A stretch of 64,000 bases of DNA from the NCBI RefSeq assembly GCF_007290395.2, contig NZ_CP041656.2:4526001-4590000 (forward strand), in the 5' to 3' direction. This DNA is from Bradyrhizobium cosmicum. Its GTDB lineage: Bacteria; Pseudomonadota; Alphaproteobacteria; Rhizobiales; Xanthobacteraceae. Numbering within the stretch: position 1 is the first letter of the stretch; each line of letters begins with the position of its first letter. Of the stretch, positions 9,025 to 17,996 are shown one piece after another. A model generated the notes under the pieces. It saw only the letters and a program-made list of their open reading frames with translations. It was not told where the DNA came from and ran no database searches. The translations under genes were made by a program, and so were the position numbers.

Positions 9025-11072
9025 GCCGCAACACTCTCGCCTGCGCGCGGCCGGTAGGCCGGCGCGTCCGGGAACAGGCCGCGGCGGATGCCGACGAGGC
9101 CGATCAGGGCGTCTTCCCGCGCCTTGTCGTTGGGATCCTTCACCGCCCGGGCCAGCGCCCGGTCGATGCTCGTCAGCAGTTCGACGGGCATCCCATCGCT
9201 TGCAAATCTGCGGCAGGCGATGGCGAGCTGGTCGAGCATGTCGTCGATCACGGAAATGGTCGATACCGCGAGCCCGTAGCGGGCCCGGCGAAGGTCGATG
9301 ATGTTCAGGCCGATGCGGAGCTGGACGAGGCTGTCGGTATCGCGGCGATCGCTCTCGGAGAGAAAGGCGATCCGCTGCACCAGGAGCCCGAGCCGGTGCA
9401 GCATGAGGCCGGCAAATTCCGCGCGATCACCCTTGCCGCGGCGTTCCGCGGCGACCGCAAGCGTTGTCCAGTTCGACAGCACCAGGCGATTGGCGATCCA
9501 CTCGGCGCCAACGCCGCGCGCGATCCGCGTCACGAGCTCGGCGATGACGACGCCGACGAAGAAGGCGACCGCGGAGTTCGCATAGGACGCAAAGTCCGCA
9601 CTGTAGGTCGATTGCAGCGCCAGCAGCGTCGCCGTATTGGCCGCGAGAGCCATGCCGGTGCCGGCCGTCGCCGGCCGCGCGATCAGAAAGCCATAGAGCA
9701 GGAACGCCGGGGCCAGCGCCACGACCAGGACCTCGAGATGCGAGATCGCCGGCACCAGCGCGAACAGATAGATCGCGACCACCACGATCGCGACCAGCGA
9801 CCACAGGCCGAAACTGCGGATGAAGCGCGCGGGTTCGTCCTGGGCTGCGAAGAACGAGCACGCCACCGCCGCCATCATCGGGGCCGACGCGCCGTCGGGC
9901 CAGCCGGTGCCGATCCAGAACGCACAGCAGATCAGGATGGCGCCGGCCGCACCGGCCGCGGACCACAGCGCAAGGCCGCGGTCCCGGTGGCGCACGGGCG
10001 CGGCGCCGGTCTCGGGATGAAAAGCAAGATCGAGTGTCGAGACGTCGTGGCCCTCGGCAATCGCCTCGGTCAGCGCGCGGCAGTCGCGCGAGAGGTCGAC
10101 CAGCTCGCGTAGCCGCGACAACAGGCTGGTGGTGATGATCCGCTCCCAGGAGGCGTCGTCATCGAGCACCGCCTGTCGCTCCGCAATCATGGAGCGGATC
10201 CGCCCGGCCGGCTGCCGCGCACCGACGTCGCTGACGATCCATTGCGCAAGATCCTCCAGCAGCCGATTCAGCTCCGGCTGCCGGCGCAGGGCCTCCTCCC
10301 CCAGCGCGGCCAGACGGTCCTCGAGCGAGGCGACGACCGGCAGCAGCATCAGCATGCGCAGACGGATCTCGCCGAGGTTGCTTACGGCATTGCGATCCGC
10401 CAGCCGGTCATAGGCAAGATGGGTCGAAAGCGTATCGATCTCGACGATGTCGGTTGCGAGCTTGAGGCGCCTGGCGCGGTGCGCTTCGCTCGTACCGTCG
10501 CGCAGCAGCACGGCTCGGCTGAGATTGCGCGCATCGGACAACCAGTTGTCGACGCGGTGCGCGACGGCGGGCGCGACGCTGCGGGGAAACACGATGGTGG
10601 AAACGAGGCTGGCGCAGATGATGCCGAGCGAGATCTCCTCCAGCCTCGCCACCGCCGTGTCGAAGATGGCGGCTGGCTCGGACACGGAAGGAAAGCCGAT
10701 CAGCGCCACGGTGTATCCGGCCAGCATGAAGACGTAGCTGCGCGGTGTGCCGTCGAGCAGCGACAGATAAAGGCAGAGCCCGACCCAGAGCGCGATCGCG
10801 AGGCAGAGCAGCTCGGGCGCATCGATCAGGTTCGGCACCAGCGCCACCGTCATGATCGCGCCGACCAGCGTGCCCATGACGCGAAAGAACGCCTTCGAGC
10901 TCGTTGCGCCCGCAAGCGGCTGAGACGTGATGTAGACCGTCGCCATCGCCCAATAGGGCCGCGGCAAGTCCATGGCCAATGCGATGACGAGCGCGAGAAT
11001 TGACGCGGCAAACGTCTTTAACGCGAAAATGAGGTCCGCGTGGCGGACCAGAAAAGGCTCGTCTGCGCGCAT
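9021..11072 (-). CDS. FUSC-family inner membrane transporter (AaeB-like)
   Basis: This 683-residue protein has two similar blocks of about five to six membrane helices (roughly 15-165 and 350-500). Long soluble helical regions separate and follow them, as in the AaeB/fusaric-acid-resistance family. PRPYWAMATVYITSQPLAGAT near the N-terminus and GWPDGASAPMMAAVACSFFA in the second block occupy equivalent positions. It should be the proton-driven inner-membrane component of the pump. It begins two bases after the marR stop and overlaps the DUF1656 gene, so the order is marR, FUSC, DUF1656, HlyD. Confidence 0.88.
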   Translation of the reverse strand: MRADEPFLVRHADLIFALKTFAASILALVIALAMDLPRPYWAMATVYITSQPLAGATSSKAFFRVMGTLVGAIMTVALVPNLIDAPELLCLAIALWVGLCLYLSLLDGTPRSYVFMLAGYTVALIGFPSVSEPAAIFDTAVARLEEISLGIICASLVSTIVFPRSVAPAVAHRVDNWLSDARNLSRAVLLRDGTSEAHRARRLKLATDIVEIDTLSTHLAYDRLADRNAVSNLGEIRLRMLMLLPVVASLEDRLAALGEEALRRQPELNRLLEDLAQWIVSDVGARQPAGRIRSMIAERQAVLDDDASWERIITTSLLSRLRELVDLSRDCRALTEAIAEGHDVSTLDLAFHPETGAAPVRHRDRGLALWSAAGAAGAILICCAFWIGTGWPDGASAPMMAAVACSFFAAQDEPARFIRSFGLWSLVAIVVVAIYLFALVPAISHLEVLVVALAPAFLLYGFLIARPATAGTGMALAANTATLLALQSTYSADFASYANSAVAFFVGVVIAELVTRIARGVGAEWIANRLVLSNWTTLAVAAERRGKGDRAEFAGLMLHRLGLLVQRIAFLSESDRRDTDSLVQLRIGLNIIDLRRARYGLAVSTISVIDDMLDQLAIACRRFASDGMPVELLTSIDRALARAVKDPNDKAREDALIGLVGIRRGLFPDAPAYRPRAGESVAA

Positions 11073-11074
11073 GG

Positions 11075-11548
11075 CTACTTCGCCTCTGGACCGGTCTTGC
11101 CGTCCTGCAGGCGACCGGCCCGCCGTTCGATGCGCTGAAGCGTCTCGAAGGTTATCGCAAGTTCGTCCGCGCCGATATCCTTCAACAGGCTCGCCCGCAC
11201 CCGGCGCAGCACCCGGTTGGTCTCCTCGACCTTGGCCTCGCCCGCCTTGGTCAAATGGAGCGTCTTGGCGCGGCGGTCGGTGGGGTCTTCCCTGCGCTCG
11301 ACCAGCCCCTCGGCCTGGAGCAGGTCGATCAGGCGCACCAGCGACGGCCCCTCGATGCCGAGCTCGTCGGCGAGCACGCCCTGACGGACGTTCTCACCCT
11401 GCCTTGACAGCACCAGAAGCGGAATCGCGGTCGCATAGGACAGGCCGTGATCGGACAGGGCCTGGTCGGACTCGCGGCGCCAGATGCGGGCCAGGCGCGC
11501 GATGAGCCTGCCGAGTTCGGCATGGATGTGAGCCTGCGAGGGAGCCAT
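11075..11548 (-). CDS. MarR-family regulator of the FUSC efflux operon
   Basis: This 157-residue protein has the MarR winged helix. The recognition region runs QGVLADELGIEGPSLVRLIDLL, with the wing at VERREDPTDRRAKTLHLT near residues 78-95, and helices on both sides for dimerisation. It is the first gene of the efflux operon. A cluster of AACTA/TAGTT half-sites lies 20-40 bases upstream of its start, so autorepression released by a phenolic ligand is the simplest model. The ribosome binding site before ATG at 11548 is poor. Confidence 0.88.
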   Translation of the reverse strand: MAPSQAHIHAELGRLIARLARIWRRESDQALSDHGLSYATAIPLLVLSRQGENVRQGVLADELGIEGPSLVRLIDLLQAEGLVERREDPTDRRAKTLHLTKAGEAKVEETNRVLRRVRASLLKDIGADELAITFETLQRIERRAGRLQDGKTGPEAK

Positions 11549-11567
11549 GCCAATTAGATAGGACGCG

Positions 11568-11587
11568 AACTATTAGTTTGCAACTAT
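11568..11587. promoter_or_regulatory. Predicted MarR operator (overlapping palindromes)
   Basis: The sequence AACTATTAGTTTGCAACTA contains two overlapping palindromes, AACTA-T-TAGTT and TAGTT-TGC-AACTA, so three half-sites in a row. It is only 20 bases upstream of the marR start and would cover the promoter of the efflux operon. Short palindromes of this type are common MarR targets. The assignment rests on position and symmetry. Confidence 0.6.
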
Positions 11588-11639
11588 ATAGCCCGGCATA
11601 TTGCAGCTGTTCACGCAAAAGCGACCGAGGACAACGCAG

Positions 11640-11744
11640 ATGGGACTCGGGTCTCAGCCGCCGATGTCCGGCGCCAACACCAGCGCGCCGCTGGTGAGCG
11701 GCGGGCTGGTCGGCCAGTTGCTGGATATGCCGCCGACGCGCTAG
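11640..11744 (+). CDS. Possible 34-residue ORF, doubtful
   Basis: An ATG at 11640, with a weak GAGG upstream, opens a 34-codon frame rich in Gly, Ser and Pro and ending MPPTR. It lies in the 205-base gap between the divergently oriented marR and the binding-protein stop. No domain is recognisable. It could be a gene remnant or chance. Confidence 0.15.
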   Translation: MGLGSQPPMSGANTSAPLVSGGLVGQLLDMPPTR

Positions 11745-11753
11745 CGCCCTCGC

Positions 11754-12662
11754 CTAGTTCACCACGTAAACATCGGGATCGGCGCTGGAGCTCGGCTTCT
11801 GGAAGGCATTGCGCAGGGCTGGCGAGATCGGGACGTTGTAGTTGAGGCCGTTCGGCGGCGTCGGGGATTCCAGCCACTTCCGGTAGAGGACCTCGATCTC
11901 CGGGCTGGCGTAAAGCTCTGCCGTGGCGCGATCGGCCAGCGCCTTGAACGGCGCGTCCTCCCGTCGCAGCATGATTCCGAAAGGCTCCGGCTTCGAGAAC
12001 GCCTCCTCGCTGATCATGAACATCGCCGGTTCCTTCGAGCGGGCAATTGCGACTGCGAGCTGCACATCGTCGAGCGCATAGGCCTGGGCGCGATCGGTTT
12101 CCAGCAGCAGGAACGCTTCGGCCTGATCCACGGCCGGCATGATTCTGATGCCGAGATTGCGCTCGGTGTTGACCTTGGCAAGCTGGTTCAAATTGACCGA
12201 GCCTGCCACCGCCGTGACGGCCTTGCCCTTGAGATCGTCGATGGTGTTGATCTTCGCCGCCTTCTTGGCTGCGAATCGCGTCGCACTGAGGAAATGCGTG
12301 TTGGTGAACGCGACCTGTTTCTGGCGGTCGGCATTGTTGGTGGTCGCCGAGCAGTGCAGATCGAGCGTGCCGTTGACCATCAGCGGTATGCGGTTGGACG
12401 AGGTCACCGCGAGATACTCGACGCCGATGTCGGGCATGCCGAGCTGCTTCTTCACGGCGTCCACGATCTTCAGGCAGATGTCCATGGCGAAGCCGACAGG
12501 CTTCTGGTTGCCGTCGAGGTAGCTGAACGGCACGGACGCTTCCTGGTAACCCAGCGTGATCTTCTTCGTCTCCTTGACCTTCTGGAGCGTTCCCGACAGG
12601 TCTTCGGCGGAGGCGCCCCCGGCAAGACATGTGACGGCGAGGAGAATGGCGGGAAGACGCAT
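11754..12662 (-). CDS. Periplasmic amino-acid-type binding protein (GltI-like)
   Basis: This 302-residue protein has a signal peptide (about residues 1-20, ending GGASA). Its type-II periplasmic-binding fold matches the glutamate/aspartate group (SBP_bac_3): ITLGYQEASVPFSYLD, GFAMDICLKIVDAVK, and DLHCSATTNNADRQKQVAFTN. No permease or ATPase gene lies beside it, so it is an orphan or works with a transporter elsewhere. ATG at 12662 has AAGGAG upstream. It is 145 bases beyond the amidohydrolase and is probably transcribed separately. Confidence 0.85.
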   Translation of the reverse strand: MRLPAILLAVTCLAGGASAEDLSGTLQKVKETKKITLGYQEASVPFSYLDGNQKPVGFAMDICLKIVDAVKKQLGMPDIGVEYLAVTSSNRIPLMVNGTLDLHCSATTNNADRQKQVAFTNTHFLSATRFAAKKAAKINTIDDLKGKAVTAVAGSVNLNQLAKVNTERNLGIRIMPAVDQAEAFLLLETDRAQAYALDDVQLAVAIARSKEPAMFMISEEAFSKPEPFGIMLRREDAPFKALADRATAELYASPEIEVLYRKWLESPTPPNGLNYNVPISPALRNAFQKPSSSADPDVYVVN

Positions 12663-12807
12663 CGGGGGCTCCTTGAGGGGATCATGGGCCACGTCGGCGC
12701 GCGGCCGCACACGGTGTAGCCCAGCGCCGAACCAACCGCCAGACGAGGTTCCGCCTATCAGCTATCACGGTTTTATATCGGCCTGAACAGGGGCGCCGCG
12801 CCCCATC

Positions 12808-14241
12808 CTATTCGCAGGTGAGCTGCTGCTCGAACCAGCCGGATAGCCGCTCCGACAGCGACGGCCACATCCGCTGAAAGCCTCCGAGCTTGCCGGCATT
12901 GGCGCGGTACATGGCCCGCAATTCCTGTTCGATCGCCGGAAGGTCAACGCCAACACAGGCCCCGTCCCGCGCGATGGTCTTGCCGGCGACGACGACCTCC
13001 TTCACCAGCGATGCATTCCCGCGCGCGAACAGCAGCGCCATGGGATCAACCGGCATGATCCGGTCGCGGTCGAGCCGGTCGAGATCTATCACGACGTAAT
13101 CCGCCGGGTTGCCGGGACTGAGCTCGCCGCTTCCAGGTGCGCCAGTCGCCCGGCGGCCATTGCGGATCGCAAGCGCGAACAGCTCGGCCGGCGTCCATGT
13201 CGCCTTGAAGCCGAGGCCGCCATGGACCATCTGCACCAGCCGCATCTCGCGCAGGATGTCGTCGTCCTCGTCGAGCGCCAGCCCGTCGACGCCGACGGCG
13301 ATGGCGCAGCCGCATTTATGCGCGGCGGCGATCGGAGCAAGCCCTGAGCGCAGATGCATGTTCGAGCTGAAATTGGTGACGATGCGCGCACCAGAGGCCG
13401 CGATCATCTCCAGTTCGTCCGGCCGAGCGTGGATGCAATGCGCCAGCGTCAGCCGCTCCGAGAGGAAGCCGATGTCGCGGAGCCAGCGCACCATGCCTAG
13501 AAAGTGCCGGTCGGCCCAGGCGCGCTGGTACACGGTCTCCAGCAGATGCATGTGGATGCGGCGGCCGGTTCGCGCCGAGTTCTCCGCGATCGCTTCCAGC
13601 AAGGGCTTCGAGCACCATTGCACCCCGGCTGGCCCGAGTTGCACGTCGACCATTGGACCGGCGATGGCGGCGGCAATGGCGTCGGTCAGCTCGATATACG
13701 CCTTTGGCGACATCGGCGCGCGGACGAACAGGTCTTCGATCGTCTCGCGCTCGTCGCTGGGGAGTTCTGCGAGAATCGGTTCGGCGTCCCCGTAGACGAT
13801 CGGATTCTGGTCGCGCACGGCAAGCGCAAAGGCCATGCGAATGCCGACGTCGGACGCGGCCCTGGCAATCGCCTTGGCCTCGTCCAGCAGAGGCATGGTC
13901 CCGCTCGGGCGGGTGTAGTGCACCATCATCGCCGCGCAGCCGGCTTTGGCGGAACGTGCCAATGCGGAGGCCGCGGTCAGATACGGATCGACCGGCGAAC
14001 CGAGCGCGGTCCGCAAGATCCAGCTTTCCAGCGGCATACCCACCGCGCCGAAGGACGATGCGGTGGCGCGGGCGTGGTCATGGGCGTTGACGAAGGCGGG
14101 AATGACGAAGGAGCGAGGCCCATGCCCCGCTCCTTCCGAGATGCCGGTGATGACGCCGCCATCGTGCCGCAGCACGACATTGTCGCTGATGCCGCGATCA
14201 GGGCCACGGGACAGGCTGGTTGCCGCAATCTCCGTGGCCAT
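12808..14241 (-). CDS. Metal-dependent amidohydrolase (deaminase-like)
   Basis: This 477-residue amidohydrolase-superfamily protein carries the metal-ligand motif NAHDHAR near residues 53-59. It also has HMHLLET, a TLAHCIH histidine, and an acidic GVDGLALDEDDD loop where the catalytic Asp is expected. The overall order matches the TrzN/guanine deaminase/SAH-deaminase branch, which removes amino or halide groups from purine-, pyrimidine- or triazine-like rings. It is the last gene of the ABC transporter operon, 16 bases after the binding protein, and so probably acts on the imported compound. The exact substrate cannot be read from sequence. Confidence 0.8.
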   Translation of the reverse strand: MATEIAATSLSRGPDRGISDNVVLRHDGGVITGISEGAGHGPRSFVIPAFVNAHDHARATASSFGAVGMPLESWILRTALGSPVDPYLTAASALARSAKAGCAAMMVHYTRPSGTMPLLDEAKAIARAASDVGIRMAFALAVRDQNPIVYGDAEPILAELPSDERETIEDLFVRAPMSPKAYIELTDAIAAAIAGPMVDVQLGPAGVQWCSKPLLEAIAENSARTGRRIHMHLLETVYQRAWADRHFLGMVRWLRDIGFLSERLTLAHCIHARPDELEMIAASGARIVTNFSSNMHLRSGLAPIAAAHKCGCAIAVGVDGLALDEDDDILREMRLVQMVHGGLGFKATWTPAELFALAIRNGRRATGAPGSGELSPGNPADYVVIDLDRLDRDRIMPVDPMALLFARGNASLVKEVVVAGKTIARDGACVGVDLPAIEQELRAMYRANAGKLGGFQRMWPSLSERLSGWFEQQLTCE

Positions 14242-14257
14242 GAGCGCCTCTCCAAAA

Positions 14258-15283
14258 TCAGTTGGCAGTATACACCAACTCCCGCTCCGCGCGCGGCGGC
14301 AGGAACTCGCGCGAGAACACCTCTGCCGGCGTCGGCGCGCGGGCGAGCTGATAGCCCTCGACCACGATGCCGATGGCGCGCGTCATGCGGTCGTCCTTGA
14401 TGTCGCCGATGCCGATCTCCTTCATCTCCGGCGAGACGATCAGCTTGTCGAAGGAATATTGCAGCCGGCGCTTCTCGACCGCGACGTCGATCAGATTGTC
14501 GTAGTTCAGCGCCGCCTTCATGCCCGCGTTCTGATCCTTCGCCACCGCGATCGCGCCCTTGTTGATGGCGCGCACAAGGCCCGCCACCGCCTTCGGGTTG
14601 GAGGCGATCAGCTTCTTCGAGACCATCACGCCGTTGGAATAGAGATCGAGACCGTAATCACCGAACGAGAACCATTTGAAATCCTTGTCCGGATCCTGGC
14701 GATTGAGCACGAGATTGAAATAGCTGGTGATGTTGAAGACGAGGGCCGCATCGATGTCGCCCTTGATCAGCATCGGCTCCTGCAGGTTCGGGGCCATGTT
14801 GGAGATCTTGATCTTCTCGCCGTCGAGCCCGTTCTTGCGCGTGAACACCGGCAACAGGCGCGTCGTCGGCGTGCCCTGCGCACCGCCGAGCGTGTGGCCC
14901 TCGAAATCCTTGATGGTGTTGATGCCGCTGGTCTTCTTGGCGACGATCGCGAATGGCGGCTGGTTCCACATCATGTAGACCATGACCGGCGCGTCCTGCG
15001 GCTTGGTCGAGGCGTTCTGGATGATGGCGTTGACGTCGCCGAAGCCGGCGTCGTAGGCGCCCGACATGACGCGCGTGACGGTGGCGCCGGAGCCCTCGCC
15101 CTGGTCGATGACGACGTTAAGGCCTTCCTCCTTGAAGAAGCCGTTGTCCTTGGCATAGAAGAACGCGGCGTCGCTGCCTTGCGTCTTCCAGCCCAGCGTG
15201 AACTTGATCGTGGTTTCCTGGGCCGTTGCGACGCCCGCGGACAGGGCCAATCCCAGCAGTGCGGCAGTAACGTTTCTCAACAT
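14258..15283 (-). CDS. NMT1/THI5-like (SsuA/TauA-type) solute-binding protein
   Basis: This 341-residue protein has a signal peptide ending GVATA. It has the NMT1/THI5-like fold typical of binding proteins for taurine, sulfonates, pyrimidine precursors and riboflavin-like compounds. Recognisable parts are TLGWKTQGSDAAFFYAKDNGFF, NVVIDQGEGSGATVTRVMSGAYDAGFGD and LGGAQGTPTTRL. ATG at 15283 has GGAGG upstream. It follows the permease gene by about 40 bases in the ATPase-permease-binding protein-amidohydrolase operon. Pyrimidine-like ligands are plausible given the deaminases nearby, but this is inference. Confidence 0.87.
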   Translation of the reverse strand: MLRNVTAALLGLALSAGVATAQETTIKFTLGWKTQGSDAAFFYAKDNGFFKEEGLNVVIDQGEGSGATVTRVMSGAYDAGFGDVNAIIQNASTKPQDAPVMVYMMWNQPPFAIVAKKTSGINTIKDFEGHTLGGAQGTPTTRLLPVFTRKNGLDGEKIKISNMAPNLQEPMLIKGDIDAALVFNITSYFNLVLNRQDPDKDFKWFSFGDYGLDLYSNGVMVSKKLIASNPKAVAGLVRAINKGAIAVAKDQNAGMKAALNYDNLIDVAVEKRRLQYSFDKLIVSPEMKEIGIGDIKDDRMTRAIGIVVEGYQLARAPTPAEVFSREFLPPRAERELVYTAN

Positions 15284-15323
15284 CGAGACCTCCTCAAGCT
15301 TCGTTGCGTGATGGTTCAAGAAT

Positions 15324-16100
15324 TCAGGTGGCAATCACGTCGTTCTTGCGCGTGGCCCAGCCGGTGACCCGCCCCTCGATCAGCGAGAATACGGCGTAGA
15401 GCGCGACGCCGAGGCCGGCGAGCACGAACAGGCCGGCGAACACCAGCGGCACGTTGAAATTGGAGGACGCGGTCATCATGACGTTGCCGATGCCGCGATT
15501 GGACGCGACGGTCTCCGACAGCACCGCACCGACGAAGGCGTAGGAGATCGCGACCTTCAGCGAGGCGAAAAAGAACGGCATCGTTCGGGGCAGCCCGACA
15601 TTCCAGAGGATGTCGAACTTGCTCGCGCCGAGAGCCTTCAGCACGTCCTCGAGCTCGGGCTCGGTGGTCGCAAGGCCCGTCGCGATGTTGACGACGATCG
15701 GGAAGAAGCAGATCGACAGGGCGGTGAGCACGGCCGGGACCGTGCCCGAGCCAAACCACAGCACGAAGATCGGCACCACAGCGACCTTCGGGATCGACGA
15801 GAAGCCGATCAGCAGCGGATAGCAGGTGTCGTAGGCTGTCCTGGACACGCCGATGACGGCGCCGAGGGCGACACCGAGCGCGACGCCAAGCACGAAGCCG
15901 AGCATGGTGGTCCCCAGTGTCTGCAGGATATGCGGCCACAGCACCGGGAAGCGCTGAAACAGCGTCACGAACACCTGCGACGGCCGCGGCAGCACGAGGT
16001 CGGACATGCCCGTCATCAGGCAGAACAGCTCCCAGCCGACGAAGAACAGCACGATCAGTCCGGCCGACCATGCCTTCTGCCTGATATCGATCCCGAGCAT
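15324..16100 (-). CDS. ABC transporter permease (SsuC/TauC type)
   Basis: This 258-residue protein has about six membrane helices. The permease EAA-type loop reads LEDVLKALGASKFDILWNVGLPRTMPFFF near residues 160-190 and contacts the ATPase. It belongs to the nitrate/taurine/aliphatic-sulfonate permease family. Its ATG shares one base with the ATPase stop (TGATG), which indicates translational coupling. It presumably forms the homodimeric channel for the neighbouring binding protein. Confidence 0.9.
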   Translation of the reverse strand: MLGIDIRQKAWSAGLIVLFFVGWELFCLMTGMSDLVLPRPSQVFVTLFQRFPVLWPHILQTLGTTMLGFVLGVALGVALGAVIGVSRTAYDTCYPLLIGFSSIPKVAVVPIFVLWFGSGTVPAVLTALSICFFPIVVNIATGLATTEPELEDVLKALGASKFDILWNVGLPRTMPFFFASLKVAISYAFVGAVLSETVASNRGIGNVMMTASSNFNVPLVFAGLFVLAGLGVALYAVFSLIEGRVTGWATRKNDVIAT

Positions 16101-16963
16101 CAGCCTGCTCCCTGTTGAGCTGCAATGCGCGCATCCTCGATGAAGGCGCGCAGCTTCTGGTTCAACGCGACGAAATCCGGCTCGAAGGTCATGGCGACGG
16201 TGCGCGGCCGCGCGAACGCGACGCGGCTGTCGTCGAGGATGCGGCCCGGACGCGCGCTCATCACGCAGATGCGGCTGGCCAGGAAGCCGGCCTCGCGCAG
16301 ATCATGGGTGACAAGCAGCACCGTCGGCTTGTGCGTCATCCAGAGGTTCTGGAGGATCGCCCACAGCTCCTCGCGGGTGAACTGGTCGAGCGCGCCGAAG
16401 GGCTCGTCGAGCAGCAGCATGCGCGGCTCGTGGATCAGCGCGCGGCAGAGATTGGCGCGCTGGAGCATGCCTCCGGAGAGCTGCCAGGGATAGCGGCTGC
16501 CAAATCCCTTGAGGCCGACCTGCTCCAGCAGCGCATTGGCCTTGTCGCGAAACTCGGTCTTTCGCAGCTTGCGGAAGTTGGAGCGGAACGGCTCGACGAT
16601 CTTGAGCGGCAGCATGATGTTCCGCTCGATCGTCATCCAGGGCAGCATGGTCGGGTTCTGGAACGCCATGCCGACGCGCAGCGCCCGCGCCGCGACCTCG
16701 CGGCCGCCGACGATGACGACGCCGCTGGTCGGCTGCACCAGACCGGAGACGAGACGCAGAATGGTCGATTTGCCGCATCCGGACGGACCGACCAGTGCGA
16801 CAAACTCGCCGTCGGCGATCCGCAAGCTGGTCGTCGACAAAGCGGGCACGGCACGGTCGCCGCGCCCGAAGGTCACGGAGGCCTCGGACAGCTCGATGGC
16901 AACAGGGCCGGAGCCTTCGGGAACGGGCTGGCCGTCAAGTTGGGCGTTGGGTTGCATGCGCAT
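16100..16963 (-). CDS. ABC transporter ATP-binding protein (SsuB/TauB type)
   Basis: This 287-residue nucleotide-binding subunit has Walker A GPSGCGKS, a Q-loop QNPTMLPW, the ABC signature LSGGMLQR, Walker B MLLLDEPFGALD and a switch His in LLVTHDLREA. The start is taken at ATG 16963, with 16957 an alternative. Neither has a strong ribosome binding site. It is the first gene of the operon and diverges from gntR. A TGCATGCA palindrome lies 12 bases upstream of its start and another about 116 bases upstream, which suggests control by that regulator. Confidence 0.9.
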   Translation of the reverse strand: MRMQPNAQLDGQPVPEGSGPVAIELSEASVTFGRGDRAVPALSTTSLRIADGEFVALVGPSGCGKSTILRLVSGLVQPTSGVVIVGGREVAARALRVGMAFQNPTMLPWMTIERNIMLPLKIVEPFRSNFRKLRKTEFRDKANALLEQVGLKGFGSRYPWQLSGGMLQRANLCRALIHEPRMLLLDEPFGALDQFTREELWAILQNLWMTHKPTVLLVTHDLREAGFLASRICVMSARPGRILDDSRVAFARPRTVAMTFEPDFVALNQKLRAFIEDARIAAQQGAG

Positions 16964-16974
16964 CACAGCCAAAG

Positions 16975-16982
16975 TGCATGCA
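16975..16982. promoter_or_regulatory. TGCATGCA palindrome, predicted GntR operator (site 1)
   Basis: A perfect 8-base palindrome in the context AAAGTGCATGCAAG lies 12 bases upstream of the ABC ATPase start. The same core recurs at 17079 and 18460, always in a promoter region of this cluster. Confidence 0.55.
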
Positions 16983-17078
16983 AGCTGGATGCCAGCGCTC
17001 GACTCCCGGAAAATCAATGATTTGGCCAAACGACCTGCCGAACGGCGAGATTCGGATTAGGCAATCCGGACATCAAAC

Positions 17079-17086
17079 TGCATGCA
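17079..17086. promoter_or_regulatory. TGCATGCA palindrome, predicted GntR operator (site 2)
   Basis: The palindrome in the context TCAAACTGCATGCAATTG sits 70 bases upstream of gntR, in the divergent promoter shared with the ABC operon. The flanking TCAAAC is identical to that of site 3 at 18460, which strengthens the case for a real operator. Confidence 0.6.
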
Positions 17087-17155
17087 ATTGCAGCGCTGGA
17101 TTGGCGCGGGCCTGTGCTAAAGAGTGGCTTCGACCCTCCCCTCAAGGATTCGCCG

Positions 17156-17911
17156 ATGGCGGCGCGCCCCACCAGCAAGACTTCTGAATCATCCGACAAG
17201 GTCAGCGTGATCTGCCGTGCGCTCAGGCGCGCGATCATCGAGCAGGCACTCGAGCCCGGTGCAAAGCTGCCTGAGGATTCGCTGGGCGAGCGTTTTGGCG
17301 TCAGCCGCACCATTGCCCGCCACGCGCTGGGGCAGCTCGCCGCGGAAGGGCTGGTCGAGCTCCGCCGCAACCGGATCGCGGTGGTGGCGACGCCGAGCTG
17401 GCAGGAGGCGCGCGACGCCTTCGATATCCGCATCGAGCTCGAACGTCTCGTGGTCCGCCAGCTCGCAGGCAAGCTGACCAAGACGCAGATCGCCGAGCTG
17501 AATGCCCATGTCGATGCCGAGGATCGCGCGCGCGGCGGCACGGACGCCATCTCGATCCGGCTTGCCACCGAATTCCACATCCTGCTCGCGCACATGACGA
17601 ACAGCCCGATCCTGGTGCGCTATGTCAGCGAGGTCGCGTATCGCTGCTGCCTGACGCTGTCGCTCTACAGCCGGCCGCATTCCACCGAATGCGCCATCAA
17701 CGAGCATCGTGCCATCATCGCCGCGCTCGCCAAGGGCGACGAGGCCAAGGTGATGGAATTGATGCACCATCACCTCGATTCCGTGGCAAACCGTGCGCTG
17801 GTCGCCCCTACCCCGCAGCGCGGCCGCGATCTGCTCGATATCCTCGCGCCGTATGCCGACGAGGTGACGAGCGACCGCGTCGTCAAGCTGCCCAAGGTCG
17901 CGCGCCGCTAA
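17156..17911 (+). CDS. GntR-family (FadR/FCD subfamily) transcriptional regulator
   Basis: This 251-residue protein has an N-terminal winged helix (LPEDSLGERFGVSRTIARHALGQLAAEGLVELRRNR, about residues 44-80). A C-terminal all-helical FCD ligand domain follows (RIELERLVVRQLAG, EFHILLAHMTNSPIL, NEHRAIIAALAKGD). FCD proteins bind small carboxylates or related ligands through histidines and a metal. It is divergent from the ABC operon, and a second divergent pair follows at 18.4 kb. ATG at 17156 has AAGGA upstream. The first stop lies inside a strong terminator stem. Confidence 0.88.
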   Translation: MAARPTSKTSESSDKVSVICRALRRAIIEQALEPGAKLPEDSLGERFGVSRTIARHALGQLAAEGLVELRRNRIAVVATPSWQEARDAFDIRIELERLVVRQLAGKLTKTQIAELNAHVDAEDRARGGTDAISIRLATEFHILLAHMTNSPILVRYVSEVAYRCCLTLSLYSRPHSTECAINEHRAIIAALAKGDEAKVMELMHHHLDSVANRALVAPTPQRGRDLLDILAPYADEVTSDRVVKLPKVARR

Positions 17912-17940
17912 GGCGCAATAGGTTGCGCCTTAGCTTTTTT
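17907..17940 (+). terminator. Rho-independent terminator of gntR
   Basis: A perfect 12-base stem pairs GCTAAGGCGCAA (17907-17918) with TTGCGCCTTAGC (17923-17934) around the loop TAGG. Six T residues follow at 17935-17940. The gntR stop codon TAA is part of the left arm. Confidence 0.92.
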
Positions 17941-17941
17941 G

Positions 17942-17993
17942 TTTGCGCATGATCTCGTCGGAAAACCGCTGCACACTTTTCCGGATCATGCGC
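17942..17993. repeat. Palindromic dispersed repeat (Bradyrhizobium type)
   Basis: Outer arms GCGCATGATC (17945-17954) and GATCATGCGC (17984-17993) enclose inner arms CGGAAAA and TTTTCCG. I recognise this as a widespread intergenic palindrome of Bradyrhizobium-like genomes. It lies between the gntR terminator and the end of the NTF2-like gene. It could also stop transcription from the minus strand. Confidence 0.7.
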
Positions 17994-17996
17994 GTG

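Noticed and set aside
13946..15367. 473-codon plus-strand frame opposite the amidohydrolase and binding-protein genes
   Set aside because: It spans two genes with strong motifs on the other strand and has no family features or ribosome binding site.
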